Assembly: GCF_021130785.1 (NCBI RefSeq)
Contig: NC_060214.1
Coordinates: 4,987,001-5,051,000, forward strand
Reading direction: 5' to 3'
Origin: Homalodisca vitripennis
Lineage: Eukaryota; Arthropoda; Insecta; Hemiptera; Cicadellidae
Length of the DNA stretch: 64,000 nt
The notes beneath the pieces were generated by a model. The model worked only from the letters and a program-made list of their open reading frames with translations. It was not told the DNA's origin and made no database searches. Shown piece after piece: positions 1-14,274 of the stretch. The translations under genes and the position numbers were made by a program. The stretch's first letter is position 1. Every line of letters starts with the position of its first letter.

Positions 1-2230
<2,230 letters not shown>

Positions 2231-2599
2231 AACGCGCACGAATGCACACATACACAAACAGCATTCTGAGTAATCGTGAACTTATAGGATTTAAGTTACA
2301 TGAATACATTTTTTATATTCCTGAGAAAATTTTATTCAGTTAATTTTTGATGGAATTCAAATTGCGATTACGTAATGATTGTTTTAACAATCATTAATCA
2401 GTTTAACAGGATTAAACTCAAAATATTTATTTTGTAATTTCATAATTCGAAAATTTTCATAATACATGAAATTAAAAGAATGAACTTTAAAAACACTTTT
2501 ATTTTCCAAATTATTGCAATTGGTTTCATAATAATCATGCTGCTTATAATTTGAAGAGGAAGGAAGATTTGTCACCGTCCGGAATAAATCTAAAATATA

Positions 2600-2775
2600 T
2601 CTCTACATAACCTTCTTGAAGGAAACAGGATTTTCCACCCATAGTTATTTATCTGATGAAGAGATCAGATTACAGATCTCGAAACTAGTGTTACTGATGT
2701 TTTGTATCACTGGACTGTGGCAAATGTCCGGAAAAATCCTGTTTTCCTTCACAATCATTCCATCGTCAAACTTCA
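2600..2775 (+). repeat. Dispersed repeat family A, copy 1 (possible hammerhead-like core)
   Basis: This segment matches the reverse complement of segments at about 27310-27480 and 31915-32045. Shared blocks include GGCAAATGTCCGGAAAAATC, GTTACTGAT, and a core CTGATGA then an inverted-repeat stem GAGATC/GATCTC then GAAAC at 2654-2690. Short inverted blocks flank it (ACAGGATTTTCC near 2627, GGAAAAATCCTGT near 2730). What is seen is a three-copy dispersed element in both orientations. Penelope-like elements are known to carry hammerhead motifs, so that family is a possible source, but this is inference. Confidence 0.7.
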
Positions 2776-3570
2776 ATCATAATTTCTTTAGTACAGTTTA
2801 AAGTTTTTGTTGCAATATTTAGATTTTATATTAAAGATTTAATATAATTTCAATGTGTGTATAGTCGATATAAGTTATCAGAGTGGAGGAAGCAAGATTT
2901 TGATGCACGGACAGATACATTGATCAATGGAATACAAGTATGACTGTCTTGAAATATGATAGCGTGCGCACTAATACATACTAACCAGACTAGGCTAAAC
3001 GTAAGTATGGCATTTAAACAATGCTGTTGAAATGCCTTAACACATCGTTCTGCAATATCATAACATTTCTGTAATGCGGTTATTGTAAAAGGAATTTTTC
3101 AGGCGTTGTCACGAAACGAACAATATTAATCGACCGCTGGTAATTGAAATGGGTAGCAGTTATTAATTGTTTGCATATCAATATTTAAATATTTTTAAAA
3201 TAGTAAAAAGAATTTCTAGTTAACTTATTATAGTTTTTAGATTCTATATATAGAGAATAAGGACTCAGAGTAAAAAACACATTTTATTACAAACCTGTTA
3301 GTTTTGGTTGGAATATACTGGAGAATATGAAGAAATAGGCAATATATCTGAGTATTTTTAAAAACGATCTGTCATTACTGTGAAGTAATATCGATTAGAT
3401 TGAATAATGTATTATTCTATAAAGTCTTAAAGTTCATCAAACTTAAGAAAAATAATTGTGTATTACGTGGTTCTAGACATACTTTTATCGATATTATTAT
3501 CATATGCCAAATATTTAATACTTCGGAATAAACAACATTATTTCGTCTAACAATAATTAATGGTAAACAA
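2776..3570. other. AT-rich spacer, nothing recognised
   Basis: No supported gene or repeat structure was seen between the dispersed repeat and the 65-bp satellite. Confidence 0.45.
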
Positions 3571-6005
3571 CCACCCAAGAAAACTAGTGGCTAGGTTCCT
3601 TTTACCAATAAGCTGTTAGGATAGTTAGGGTTTGGTCTAGACTGAAAATTAGTGGCTTAGTTCCCTTTACCAGTCAGCTGTTAGGATAGTTAGGGTTTGA
3701 TCTGGGCAGAAAACTAATGGCCACGTTCGCTTTAACCATCAGTTGTTAGAGTAGTTGGGGTTGGGTCTAGACTGAGAATTAGTGGCTTAGTTCCCTTTAC
3801 CAGTCAGCTGTTAGGATAGTTAGGGTTTGATCTGGGCAGAAAACTAATGGCCACGTTCGCTTTAACCATCAGTTGTTAGAGTAGTTGGGGTTGGGTCTAG
3901 ACTGAGAATTAGTGGCTTAGTTCCCTTTACCAGTCAGCTGTTAGGATAGTTAGGGTTTGATCTGGGCAGAAAACTAATGGCCACGTTCGCTTTAACCATC
4001 AGTTGTTAGAGTAATTGGGGTTGGGTCTAGACTGAGAATTAGTGGCTTAGTTCCCTTTACCAGTCAGCTGTTAGGATAGTTAGGATTTGATCTGGGCAGA
4101 TCACTAGTGGCTAAGTCCCCTTTAACAATCAGTTGTTAGAGTAGTTAGGGTTTGGTCTAGACTGCAAATTAGTGGCTTAGTTCCCTTTAACAATCATTGT
4201 TAGGGTGGTTAGGGTTTTGTCTCCACATAAAACTAGTGGTTACGTCTCCTTTAAAAATCAGCTGCTGTTAGAGAAGATAGGGTTTGGTCCGGGCAGATCA
4301 CTAGTGGCTAAGTCCCTTTTAACAATCAGTTGTTAGAGTAGTTAGGGTTTGGTCTGGACAGAAAATTAATGGTCACGTTTCCTTTAATAGTAAGCTGTTA
4401 TCGAAGTTAAGGTTTGGTCCGGGCAGAAAAGTAATGGCTAGGTCCCTTTTAACAATCAGTTGTTAGGTTAGTTAGGGTGTGGTTTGGACAGAAAACTAGT
4501 GGTTAGGTCGCATTTAACACTCAGTTGTTAGGTTAGTTCAGGTTTGGTTTGGACATAAAACTAGTGGCTAGGTCGCTTTTAACAATTAGTTGATAGGTTA
4601 GTTAGGGTTTTGTCTGGACAGTAAACTAGTGGTTACGTCTCCTTTAAAATCAGCTGTTAGCGTAGTAAGTAGTTGGTCCGGGCAGATAACTAGCGGCTAG
4701 GTTGCTTTTAACAATCAGTTGTTAGGTTAGTTCAGGTTTGGTTTCGACAGAAAACTAGTGGCTAGGTCGCTTTTAACAATCAGTTGTTAGGTTAGTTAGG
4801 ATGTGGTTTGGACAGAAAACTAGTGGGTAGGTCGCTTTTAACAATCAGTTGTTAGGTTAGTTAGGGCGTGGTTTGGACAGAAAACTAGTGGCTAGGTCGA
4901 TTTTAACACTCAGTTGTTAGGTTAGTTCAGGTTTGGTTTGGGACAGAAAACTAGTGGCTAGGTCGCTTTTAACAACCAGTTGTTAGGTTAGTTAGGGCGT
5001 GGTTTGGACAGAAAACTAGTGGCTAGGTCGATTTTAACACTCAGTTGTTAGGTTAGTTCAGGTTTGGTTTGGACAGAAAACTAGTGGCTAGGTCGATTTT
5101 AACAATCAGTTGTTAGGTTAGTTAGGGTGTGGTTTGGACAGAAAACTAGTGGTTAGGTCGCATTTAACACTCAGTTGTTAGGTTAGTTCAGGTTTGGTTT
5201 AGACATAAAACTAGTGGCTAGGTCGCTTTTAACAATTAGTTGATAGGTTAGTTAGGGTTTTGTTTGGACAGTAAACTAGTGGTTACGTCTCCTTTAAAAT
5301 CAGCTGTTAGCGTAGTAAGTAGTTGGTCCGGGCAGATAACTAGCGGCTAGGTTGCTTTTAACAATCAGTTGTTAGGTTAGTTCAGGTTTGGTTTCGACAG
5401 AAAACTAGTGGCTAGGTCGCTTTTAACAATCAGTTGTTAGGTTAGTTAGGATGTGGTTTGGACAGAAAACTAGTGGGTAGGTCGCTTTTAACAATCAGTT
5501 GTTAGGTTAGTTAGGGTGTGGTTTGGACAGATAACTAGTGGCTAGGTTGCTTTTAACAATCAGTTGTTAGGTTAGTTAGGATATGGTTTGGACAGAAAAC
5601 TAGTGGCTAGGTCGCTTTTAACAATCAGTTGTTAGGTTAGTTAGGATGTGGTTTGGACAGAAAACTAGTGGCTAGGTCGCTTTTAACAATCAGTTGTTAG
5701 GTTAGTTAGGGTGTGGTTTGGACAGATAACTAGTGGCTAGGTTGCTTTTAACAATCAGTTGTTATGTTAGTTCAGGTTTGGTTTGGACAGATAACTAGTG
5801 GCTAGGTCGCTTTTAACAACCAGTTGTTAGGTTAGTTAGGGCGTGGTTTGGACAGAAAACTAGTGGCTAGGTCGATTTTAACACTCAGTTGTTAGGTTAG
5901 TTCAGGTTTGGTTTGGACAGAAAACTAGTGGCTAGGTTGCTTTTAACAATCAGTTGTTAGGTTAGTTATGCTTTGGTTTTTTCAGAAAATTAGTAGCTAC
6001 GTTGC
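3571..6005. repeat. 65-bp tandem satellite with higher-order structure (about 37 units)
   Basis: The unit contains ACTAGTGGCTAGGTCGC, then ACAATCAGTTGTTAGGTTAG, then a TTAGG..GGTTTGGACAG segment. The GACAG block recurs at 5461, 5526, 5591 and 5656, so the period is exactly 65 bp. In the left part (about 3650-4080) two unit types alternate as a 130-bp dimer (AGTGGCTTAG at 3651, 3781, 3911 and 4041). A ten-unit block repeats with a 650-bp offset (GGTTACGTCTCC at 4631 and 5281). Each unit holds one to three TTAGG-like pentamers. Units decay at both array edges. There is no coding potential. Confidence 0.97.
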
Positions 6006-6430
6006 TTTTAGGGATATTTGGGGTTAGGGTAGTTTGGAGTAGTAGTTAAGTGTGTGATTTGCATAAAATATTATTACTAGCCAACTGTACAAGTTTAAAA
6101 GCCTTTCTACTTTACATACTGTTATTAACACACATTGGGTAACTAGTCACAAATACTTGATGCCTTAAACTTAAGTTGTAAACAGGTAAATGACTAATAT
6201 AGGTAGAGCAGTAGGGTTGTGTAAGGTAATCGAATTTGCAATTCAATATTATGTATGTGGAAATCAAATCGGTTTAAGTTCGATTATAATGATCGATTAA
6301 TCGGATTGGCTATTTAATAATATTGTTCAGCATTTGTACGTGTCTAGTTTTTTTCATCGAGCACAAGCCTACATCTGGGATAAATTTGCATTATGGCAAT
6401 TACAATTATTTTCATACGAAGACTTTGACA
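6006..6430. other. AT-rich spacer, nothing recognised
   Basis: The right edge of the 65-bp array decays into sequence that looks unique. No gene is seen. Confidence 0.4.
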
Positions 6431-6432
6431 TT

Positions 6433-7535
6433 AGAGGTGTGCCAGGCTGTTACGGAACTGGAACCGTTCCTACCGGAACATACCAGTCTCGGAACTAGTT
6501 CAGCGAGATAGTTCCAGTTCCATGCGTTCCGTTCTGACTGTGCTTGTCTACTTATTTCAGTTTCTGTCTTGAATTTTAAACTCAGTCTCTCTTCTCGAGT
6601 GGTTTTCGTGAATCATAGATACATAGATATCAATTTAAATCCACTCATAAAAACTACTGTCAGTATAGATGATCAAAATAAACTATCCAATTTAATGAAA
6701 GACAATTTTATTTAGAACAACAGCAAATACGATTAGAAATATTTCTGATGTGAATTGAAATTCACATTTTTTAAATCAGGATATTAGGTACAATGAATGC
6801 AACTGAAACAAAATTATATATCTAGCAGTTTACCAGATTAACTGTATTATAAATAGATACGCTAAAACAATGTTCATTATTTAAATACTAAAACTTTACT
6901 ACTAAATTTCTACTGTTAATCCCAAATTAAAACAGTTAGTTTAAAATTAAGAAGTATTTTTATTAGTAAAGAGAGCCTTAAACTATAGTTGTACAAAAAT
7001 GCAATTTGGTAAAGTTCATTCCTTAAGTCCAGGGACACTAAAAGCTACATGTGTTGTTGTTGACGTATAAATTAATAATTATTTGAATTTCAAAAAAAAA
7101 TAATACCGCAAATACAACAAATTGTGTTTACTTAAAAATACTAAAAACAAACAAAAATATATTCAATAGTTTAAAATAACACTTAGTTTGAATATTAGCG
7201 ACCTCAAATCACGCCACAAGATCCTATTTAATATTTAACAACACAAACGAAACGTCACTGACCGAGGTGTTCAATCAAGAGACTGTACAGACTGATAGGA
7301 GAAATGACACAACAAAGTAAACAACCTCCCTCTAAACAGTATAATTCAGCGGCAGGTTGCTACATGAAAATATTGTAGTTGCCTGGATCCAGAACGGAAC
7401 TGGAACATTTACCAACCTAGTCGTTCCGCCGGAACGCCCGGAACTATTTGGCACGTCTTTGTAAACAGTTCCAGGTCCCTCCCGGTTACGAAACTTTCCG
7501 ATGGAACTATTCCAGTTTTTTTGGCACTTTTGGAA
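6433..7535. mobile_element. Candidate non-autonomous hAT-like DNA transposon, ends only
   Basis: Two GC-richer ends (about 6433-6535 and 7388-7532) surround about 0.85 kb of AT-rich filler. Each end carries seven or eight copies of GGAAC or its complement GTTCC, densely packed. The outer edges read GTGTGCCAGG on the left and, reverse-complemented, GTGCCAAAAA on the right, suggesting a degraded terminal inverted repeat around GTGCCA. Clustered subterminal short repeats are typical of hAT-superfamily transposase binding regions, so that assignment is inference. I could not find an 8-bp target duplication and no transposase is encoded. Confidence 0.4.
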
Positions 7536-7539
7536 TAAA

Positions 7540-8619
7540 ATGACACTTCAACTCATGTTATATGAAGCTTATATGCAATGCATGATTACGATAAAACTTT
7601 ATTTTCATTTATCAGGAAGGCGTCGTCTTTGGGGAAAATTAATTTCAGGACAATCTGTCACATTGTGATTGTTGTCGGTTTACTAAGACCTACAGAATTA
7701 CACGGGTTCGCCGACTTACTACACCCAAAGTTCGCCTCTTGTGTGAGAGGTGCCCGGTCTTATTCGCGTTTTCCGTCCAGATTCAGTTCAATTTTGCAAT
7801 GTTCCGGTTTGCTAATCCTGTAGCGCCCACTCCCTCTCCACGGTTACGATTGCATCTAAACTATCGTTATTATATGGCCGTAGTCACTCCATTCTCCTCT
7901 ACAGGATAATGTCTTCTTGCCTTCTCTACAGTCTGCATGATTATAGTAAACTAGCATTATGGGACTTGTACAGTGGGGTCGTTTTTCTTACATTATAGCT
8001 TGGTTTCAAGTCAACAGTTTTTATTCATCAAAATACACAGTGAGGTTACGGAAATATACTGAGTAATCTGCCTGGGAGTAAACGGTAAATATTAAATATA
8101 CAAAAGAATGTTTGTGTTTTGATCCATGATAAGTTAAATGTTTAATATAGAACCATAAACATATTATTTAATTCCCAGTTCCCGTGTGTGGTGAGGTCTG
8201 CTTAATATATTTTTAGTTTAAAAAAGTAACTTTTATCTAAAATCTTTTGGAACGTGTTTGTTTGGAGGGTTGACACTTCAGCTGAGAATAAAACATAGTT
8301 CATACTATTTATAAGTATTTTTATTAACATGTATTTCTTTCTGTAGTTGATGCGAAGCTCTAGCCCGGAACCTATTATTTTAATAGTCTAGGCTAGGTTC
8401 ATATAATTATATCATATAATTTGTTTATAAGTAAGACTGTTTGATACATTCGTTAAATTTATCATTCAATCACTCAGTAATTCAAGCTCATTCATATTAT
8501 AGTACTTATCATTATCAGTTAAGGAGTTGAGAATAGTCATGCGTTATGAAGGTTATACTGATTCTTTATGAAAGGTGAATTAGAAATTAGGCAAGCATTG
8601 TGATAAGACAGTACACGTT
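7540..8619. other. Intergenic, nothing recognised
   Basis: A slightly GC-richer patch (about 7660-7860) holds an 81-codon frame without homology that I can recognise. The rest is AT-rich. No gene is supported. Confidence 0.4.
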
Positions 8620-8626
8620 ATGTTCA

Positions 8627-9096
8627 ATGCTATCACGAGTTATCACAGTGAATTTGGCGTAACAATAGATGTAGACTATGCTATCATGAGTTGCCACAGT
8701 GAATTTGGCGTAACACTAGATGTAGACTATGCTATCACGAGTTACTGCAGTGAATTTGGCGTACTTTTGGATGTGGGCAATGCTATCACGAGTTACTGCA
8801 GTGAATTTGACGTACTTTTGGATGTGGGCAATGCTATCACGAGTTACCACAGTGAATTTGGCGTAATTTTCAATGTGGACTATGCTATCACGAGTTACTG
8901 CAGTGAATTTGGCGTACTTTTGGATGTGGGCAATGCTATCACGAGTTACTGTAGTGAATTTGACGTAACACTGGATGTAGACTATGCTATCACGAGTTAC
9001 CACAGTGAATTTGACGTAATACTGGATGTGGACCATGCCATAACGAGTTACCACAGTGAGTTTGACGTAATGCTGGATGTGGACCATTCCATTTAA
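8627..9096. repeat. 51-bp minisatellite, nine units, open frame on both strands
   Basis: The unit is ATGCTATCACGAGTTACNNC followed by AGTGAATTTGGCGT and a variable tail ending GATGTGGNC. Copies start every 51 bp (for example 8627 and 8678). Because 51 is a multiple of three, an uninterrupted frame of 158 codons runs on + (repeat AITSYCSEFG.. of 17 residues) and one of 123 codons on minus. Unit types with a TTTTGGATGTGGGCA tail and with an ACACTGGATGTAGACT tail are interspersed. I see no promoter, splice or polyadenylation context, so it is annotated as a minisatellite and not as a gene. Confidence 0.93.
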
Positions 9097-9480
9097 AAAT
9101 TAAATTTTGTTACACTAGAAATGTTCCCATTGTATTACATCATAACTTAAGTCTGACTCAAATAATCCTAAGTAACCCAGTTTATGAACTTTTCTTAGGC
9201 CATTGTAAAGAGGAACCTTGGAGCGGTCTTGGCTGAATTTAGCTGCTCCGGTAATGTACAGGGATTACAAATTACATAATTTTTAATAACATTTTCAAAG
9301 CGTACAATGTTAGGTGCTCACAGAGCACGTTTGACTATATATGTTGTATATTAATATTAAATTGCCATGACGTTTACAATCATTTTACAGTTGGTAAAAT
9401 AGTACGGCCTGTTTTCTTTCCTGATGTTCATCCACCGTGGAGTTTTTCAAATTTTTATTTTGATGCTATGTAAATAATAC
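9097..9480. other. Spacer, nothing recognised
   Basis: AT-rich unique-looking sequence without a supported gene. Confidence 0.4.
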
Positions 9481-10080
9481 ATTTATTGCCAAGTGTCCAT
9501 TCCCAAACACACTTGAAATTTTAAATTATAAATAGAAAACAATAACAAATTATTAGCATGCATATAAAGTTGCATAACTAAGCAAATATAAAAAAGTAAA
9601 TATTTAAAAAACTCAACAATTATAAAATGTAAAAGATAACAAATAATAAACAATATATAATAAACAATAAATATATAACAATAAACATACAACAATAATT
9701 ATCTAACAATAAATATACAACAATAGATATCGAACAATAAATAAATTTTAATACATAAATAAATAAATACATTCAATAATAACTATAATTTACTTCGCTG
9801 TTTACAACATACCCTTTTATTTTCATTTTAAATTTTGGTTTGGTTTCAAAAATTAGATCATTTCCCATATTTGATATGCATTTGTTTATGATCTTAGGGC
9901 CCATATAGCTGAACTGTTTTCGTGCAATTTCTTAAATATAGTTTTGTGGGTATTCCATTTCATGTCAAAATCAAGATGGACATCTAAGCAACTTACGAGA
10001 AATAATGCTATATGTTGGGTATTACAAAATATATAAATATTATTAAAATTTTTGGAGGTTGGGAAAGTCAATTCACCACA
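9481..10080 (-). mobile_element. Non-LTR retrotransposon remnant, C-terminal end plus repetitive 3' tail
   Basis: On the minus strand, 10071-9886 reads HLDFDMKWNTHKTIFKKLHE.., which fits the motif of the form L.iHLD..L.W..H.......L found just after the catalytic core in CR1/Jockey-type reverse transcriptases. Further along, near 9895-9850, the strand reads YMGPKIINK, resembling the GPklyN motif at the end of these ORFs. The element then runs into an AT tail built of variants of AACAATAAATATAC (about 9640-9740), like the short 3' tail repeats of CR1-type elements. The catalytic domain is missing, so this is a 5'-truncated dead copy. The family assignment is inference from motifs. Confidence 0.6.
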
Positions 10081-11490
10081 TTTGTTTTAAAGAAGTTAAT
10101 TAAGAAGCTATTGATGCAGAAATGCAAAATGAATGGCTATATACTGCCCCAACAGTGTACTATATAGTGACCGTAATTTAGAATCTAGAATCATCCATAT
10201 CGTACTCTATTCACCCACTAGTCCCGTACTACTCAATATGTCATTGTATAACAATAAGTGACGACGAGTGAAATAATGATCTGTCACTAATTACTTAACA
10301 ATTTTGACAGATGATATTTTAGTTTCTCACAATTAACAATACACAAGTGTACATGTTACAAGTCATCCCGTCCCAAACTTAGAAGCAATCGAAATCTAGG
10401 ATTACACGGCAAGACTATACCAACTCAGGTTAGGTAGCGACGCACTGATTCTTAAACTCGGAACTTAATTAGACCTGAGGACAATAAAACTGGGAAGATG
10501 TGAGTAGGCGAGGAGTGAGGTGGCGGGAACGCAGCGCAGGCGGGAAGGCGTAACAGCTGATCCAAGGACACGTCAAGGTCACGCTGTCCTGTAGGATGCT
10601 CTAGTCCACATAGTGAGGAAACAATGCCTATTGTGATCCAGTCGCTTAATTAGATTAATCGGCTAGTATTGTTGTTATTATCAAGGTCTTGTGTTGGGTT
10701 GACTCGTGTTTTGTTATTGTACTTGTGCACGTCCTGCACATCTGACAGATATCATCTTTTTCTATGAGGCCTTTAAAGGAACTATCAATAAAGGCGTTAA
10801 CGCCCCTAGATGGTTAAACGTAGGTGATACTGTACGGTCGGTTACAATTTATTGGTCTTTAATATTAACGCACAGTTAAATTATGTAGTAAAAAATTAGA
10901 GTTTTTCATGCGTTGATCACGATTTTCTAATAAGTACTGACTTTGAAACTAATCTAAAACAATTTTTTTTATTGGTACTTTTTTATAATTATATTTTACT
11001 AATCCAACAAACTATATCTTTCCCTATTGTTTTTGAAATTTTCTACACTCTATGTACTAAGAATATACCAATACAAATTTGCAAAGAGTAAGTAAAAAAA
11101 AGTAAAAAATGCATTTAAAACACCCATCAGGGTTTATTTTTTTTATCATACAAAATTTCACTTATTTCAATATTTAACACGCATACTATTTCTGTTACAA
11201 TATTCATACAAAAGTAAGTAAAATATCTTATGCGTATGAAAGTAAAAACATTTTGTCTATATACGACCTTTAATCCAACTACAGACTATGAGACATATTT
11301 CATCCAGTGCTAATATATGTTACCACTTAAAAGAAGCAGATATTATACATATATTACAGAAAAGTATTCAACATTTTATATGGAAACGCAAATCCTAGAA
11401 CATTTAAATAAATTTGAACTCCAAACAAAAGATATCTCATTACAGTGCTATGTAGAAATCGCCACAGAATATGTCTGCAACGCAATTCAC
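10081..11490. other. Intergenic with a small GC-rich patch
   Basis: Mostly AT-rich. A GC-richer stretch (about 10490-10620, with GCGGGAACGCAGCGCAGGCG) stands out but has no long frame or recognisable splice pattern. It may be regulatory or transposon-derived; I cannot decide. Confidence 0.35.
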
Positions 11491-11494
11491 ATGG

Positions 11495-14165
11495 ATGCAA
11501 AGTCTACCAAAGGGCCGGCACAGTGATATACTGAAGTAGTGATGAGCGGCTTATGAGGAAACCGTCTCAGATCATCTAACAAAACAACTGCAATACAGTT
11601 CTCATGGATGAAAAGTGTACCCAAAGGGCCGGCACAGATATACTGAAGTAGTGATGAGTAGCTATGAGCTTACCGTCTCAGATCATCTAACAAAACGACT
11701 GCAATACAATTCTCATGGATGCAAAGTGCACCCAAAGGGCCGTCACAGTGAAAAAATGAAATAGTGATAGACAGCTCATGAAGAAACCGTCTCAAATCAT
11801 CTACCAAAATGTCTGCAACACAACTCTCATGGATGCAAAGTGCACCCAAAGGGCCGTCACAGTGAAAAAAAACGAAATAGTGATGGACAGCTCATGAAGA
11901 AACCGTCTCAGATCATCTACCAAAATGTCTGCAACACAACTCTCATGGATGCAAAGTGCACCCAAAGGGCCGTCACGGTGACAAAATGAACTAGTGATGG
12001 ACATCTTATGAAGAAACCGTCTCAGATCATCTACCAAAATGTCTGCAACACAACTCTCATGGATGCAAAGTGCACCCAAAGGGCCGTCACAGTGAAAAAA
12101 TGAAATAGTGATGGACAGCTCATGAAGAAACCGTCTCAGATCATCTACCAAAATGTCTGCAACACAACTCTCATGGATGCAAAGTGCACCCAAAGGGCCG
12201 TCACGGTGGCAAAATGAACTAGTGATGGACATCTTATGAAGAAACCGTCTCAGATCATCTACCAAAATGTCTGCAACACAACTCTCATGGATGCAAAGTG
12301 CACCCAAAGGGCCGTCACGGTGACAAAATGAAGTAGTGATGGACATCTTATGAAGAAACCGTCTCAGATCATCGAACAAAACGACTGCAATACAATTCTC
12401 ATGCATGAAAAGTGCACCCAAAGGGCCGTCACGGTGACAAAATGAACTAGTGATGGACATCTTATGAAGAAACCGTCTCAGATCATCTACCAAAATGTCT
12501 GCAACACAACTCTCATGGATGCAAAGTGCACCCAAAGGGCCGTCACAGTGACAAAAAAACGAAATAGTGATGGACAGCTCATGAAGAAACCGTCTCAGAT
12601 CATCTACCAAAATGTCTGCAACACAACTCTCATGGATGCAAAGTGCACCCAAAGGGCCGTCACGGTGACAAAATGAACTAGTGATGGACATCTTATGAAG
12701 AAACCGTCTCAGATCATCTACCAAAATGTCTGCAACACAACTCTCATGGATGCAAAGTGCACCCAAAGGGCCGTCACAGTGAAAAAATGAAATAGTGATG
12801 GACAGCTCATGAAGAAACCGTCTCAGATCATCTACCAAAATGTCTGCAACACAACTCTCATGGATGCAAAGTGCACCCAAAGGGCCGTCACGGTGACAAA
12901 ATGAACTAGTGATGGACATCTTATGAAGAAACCGTCTCAGATCATCTACCAAAATGTCTGCAACACAACTCTCATGGATGCAAAGTGCACCCAAGGGCCG
13001 TCACGGTGACAAAATGAAGTAGTGATGGACATCTTATGAAGAAACCGTCTCAGATCATCGAACAAAACGACTGCAATACAATTCTCATGCATGAAAAGTG
13101 CACCCAAAGGGCCGTCACGGTGACAAAATGAACTAGTGATGGACATCTTATGAAGAAACCGTCTCAGATCATCTACCAAAATGTCTGCAACACAACTCTC
13201 ATGGATGCAAAGTGCACCCAAGGGCCGTCACGGTGACAAAATGAAGTAGTGATGGACATCTTATGAAGAAACCGTCTCAGATCATCTACCAAAATGTCTG
13301 CAACACAACTCTCATGGATGCAAAGTGCACCCAAAGGGCCGTCACAGTGAAAAAATGAAATAGTGATGGACAGCTCATGAAGAAACCGTCTCAGATCATC
13401 TACCAAAATGTCTGCAACACAACTCTCATGGATGCAAAGTGCACCCAAAGGGCCGTCACGGTGACAAAATGAAGTAGTGATGGACATCTTATGAAGAAAC
13501 CGTCTCAGATCATCTACCAAAATGTCTGCAACACAACTCTCATGGATGCAAAGTGCACCCAAAGGGCCGTCACAGTGAAAAAATGAAATAGTGATGGACA
13601 GCTCATGAAGAAACCGTCTCAGATCATCTACCAAAATGTCTGCAACACAACTCTCATGGATGCAAAGTGCACCCAAAGGGCCGTCACGGTGACAAAATGA
13701 ACTAGTGATGGACATCTTATGAAGAAACCGTCTCAGATCATCTACCAAAATGTCTGCAACACAACTCTCATGGATGCAAAGTGCACCCAAGGGCCGTCAC
13801 GGTGAAAAAATGAAAGTAGTGATGGACATCTTATGAAGAAACCGTCTCAGATCATCGAACAAAACGACTGCAATACAATTCTCATGCATGAAAAGTGCAC
13901 CCAAAGGGCCGTCACGGTGACAAAATGAACTAGTGATGGACATCTTATGAAGAAACCGTCTCAGATCATCTACCAAAATGTCTGCAACACAACTCTCATG
14001 GATGCAAAGTGCACCCAAGGGCCGTCACGGTGACAAAATGAAGTAGTGATGGACATCTTATGAAGAAACCGTCTCAGATCATCGAACAAAACGACTGCAA
14101 TACAATTCTCATGCATGAAAAGTGTACCCAAAGGGCCGGCATATTGATATACTGAAGTGGTGATT
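11495..14165. repeat. 114-bp satellite array, about 23 units, encoding a 38-residue repeat on the minus strand
   Basis: The unit is ATGAAGAAACCGTCTCAGAT, then CATCTACCAAAATGTCTGCA and further conserved sequence to GGGCCGTCACGGTGACAAAA. ATGAAGAAACC starts at 12008, 12122, 12236 and 12350, so the period is exactly 114 bp. Three unit types occur: one with GACAGCTC and AAAAAATGAAATAG, one with GACATCTTA and GACAAAATGAACTAG, and one with CATCGAACAAAACGACTGC. The first two often alternate. The minus strand therefore reads a 38-residue repeat (LGALCIHESC..DDLRRFLH..) for 397, 91, 205 and 73 codons in successive frames. Frames are broken where one A is lost in CCCAAAGGGCC (for example near 12992). 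The outer units are more diverged. No transcription signals are visible. Confidence 0.95.
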
Positions 14166-14274
14166 GATGGTTCACGAGCTTAGGTTATTTACCATAATGT
14201 CTGCAACACAATTCTGGTGCACGTAAGGTTTATTCAAAAGTACGCCACAGTGATAAATCAATTCTTTATTGCAT

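Noticed and set aside
3571..6005. True telomere repeat
   Set aside because: The TTAGG-like pentamers are only part of a complex 65-bp unit, not pure (TTAGG)n.
11801..13790. 397- and 205-codon minus-strand frames as a real repeat protein gene
   Set aside because: They are explained by a stop-free 114-bp satellite unit. Frames break at one-base deletions and there is no promoter, splice or polyadenylation context. Kept as a finding and not as a gene.
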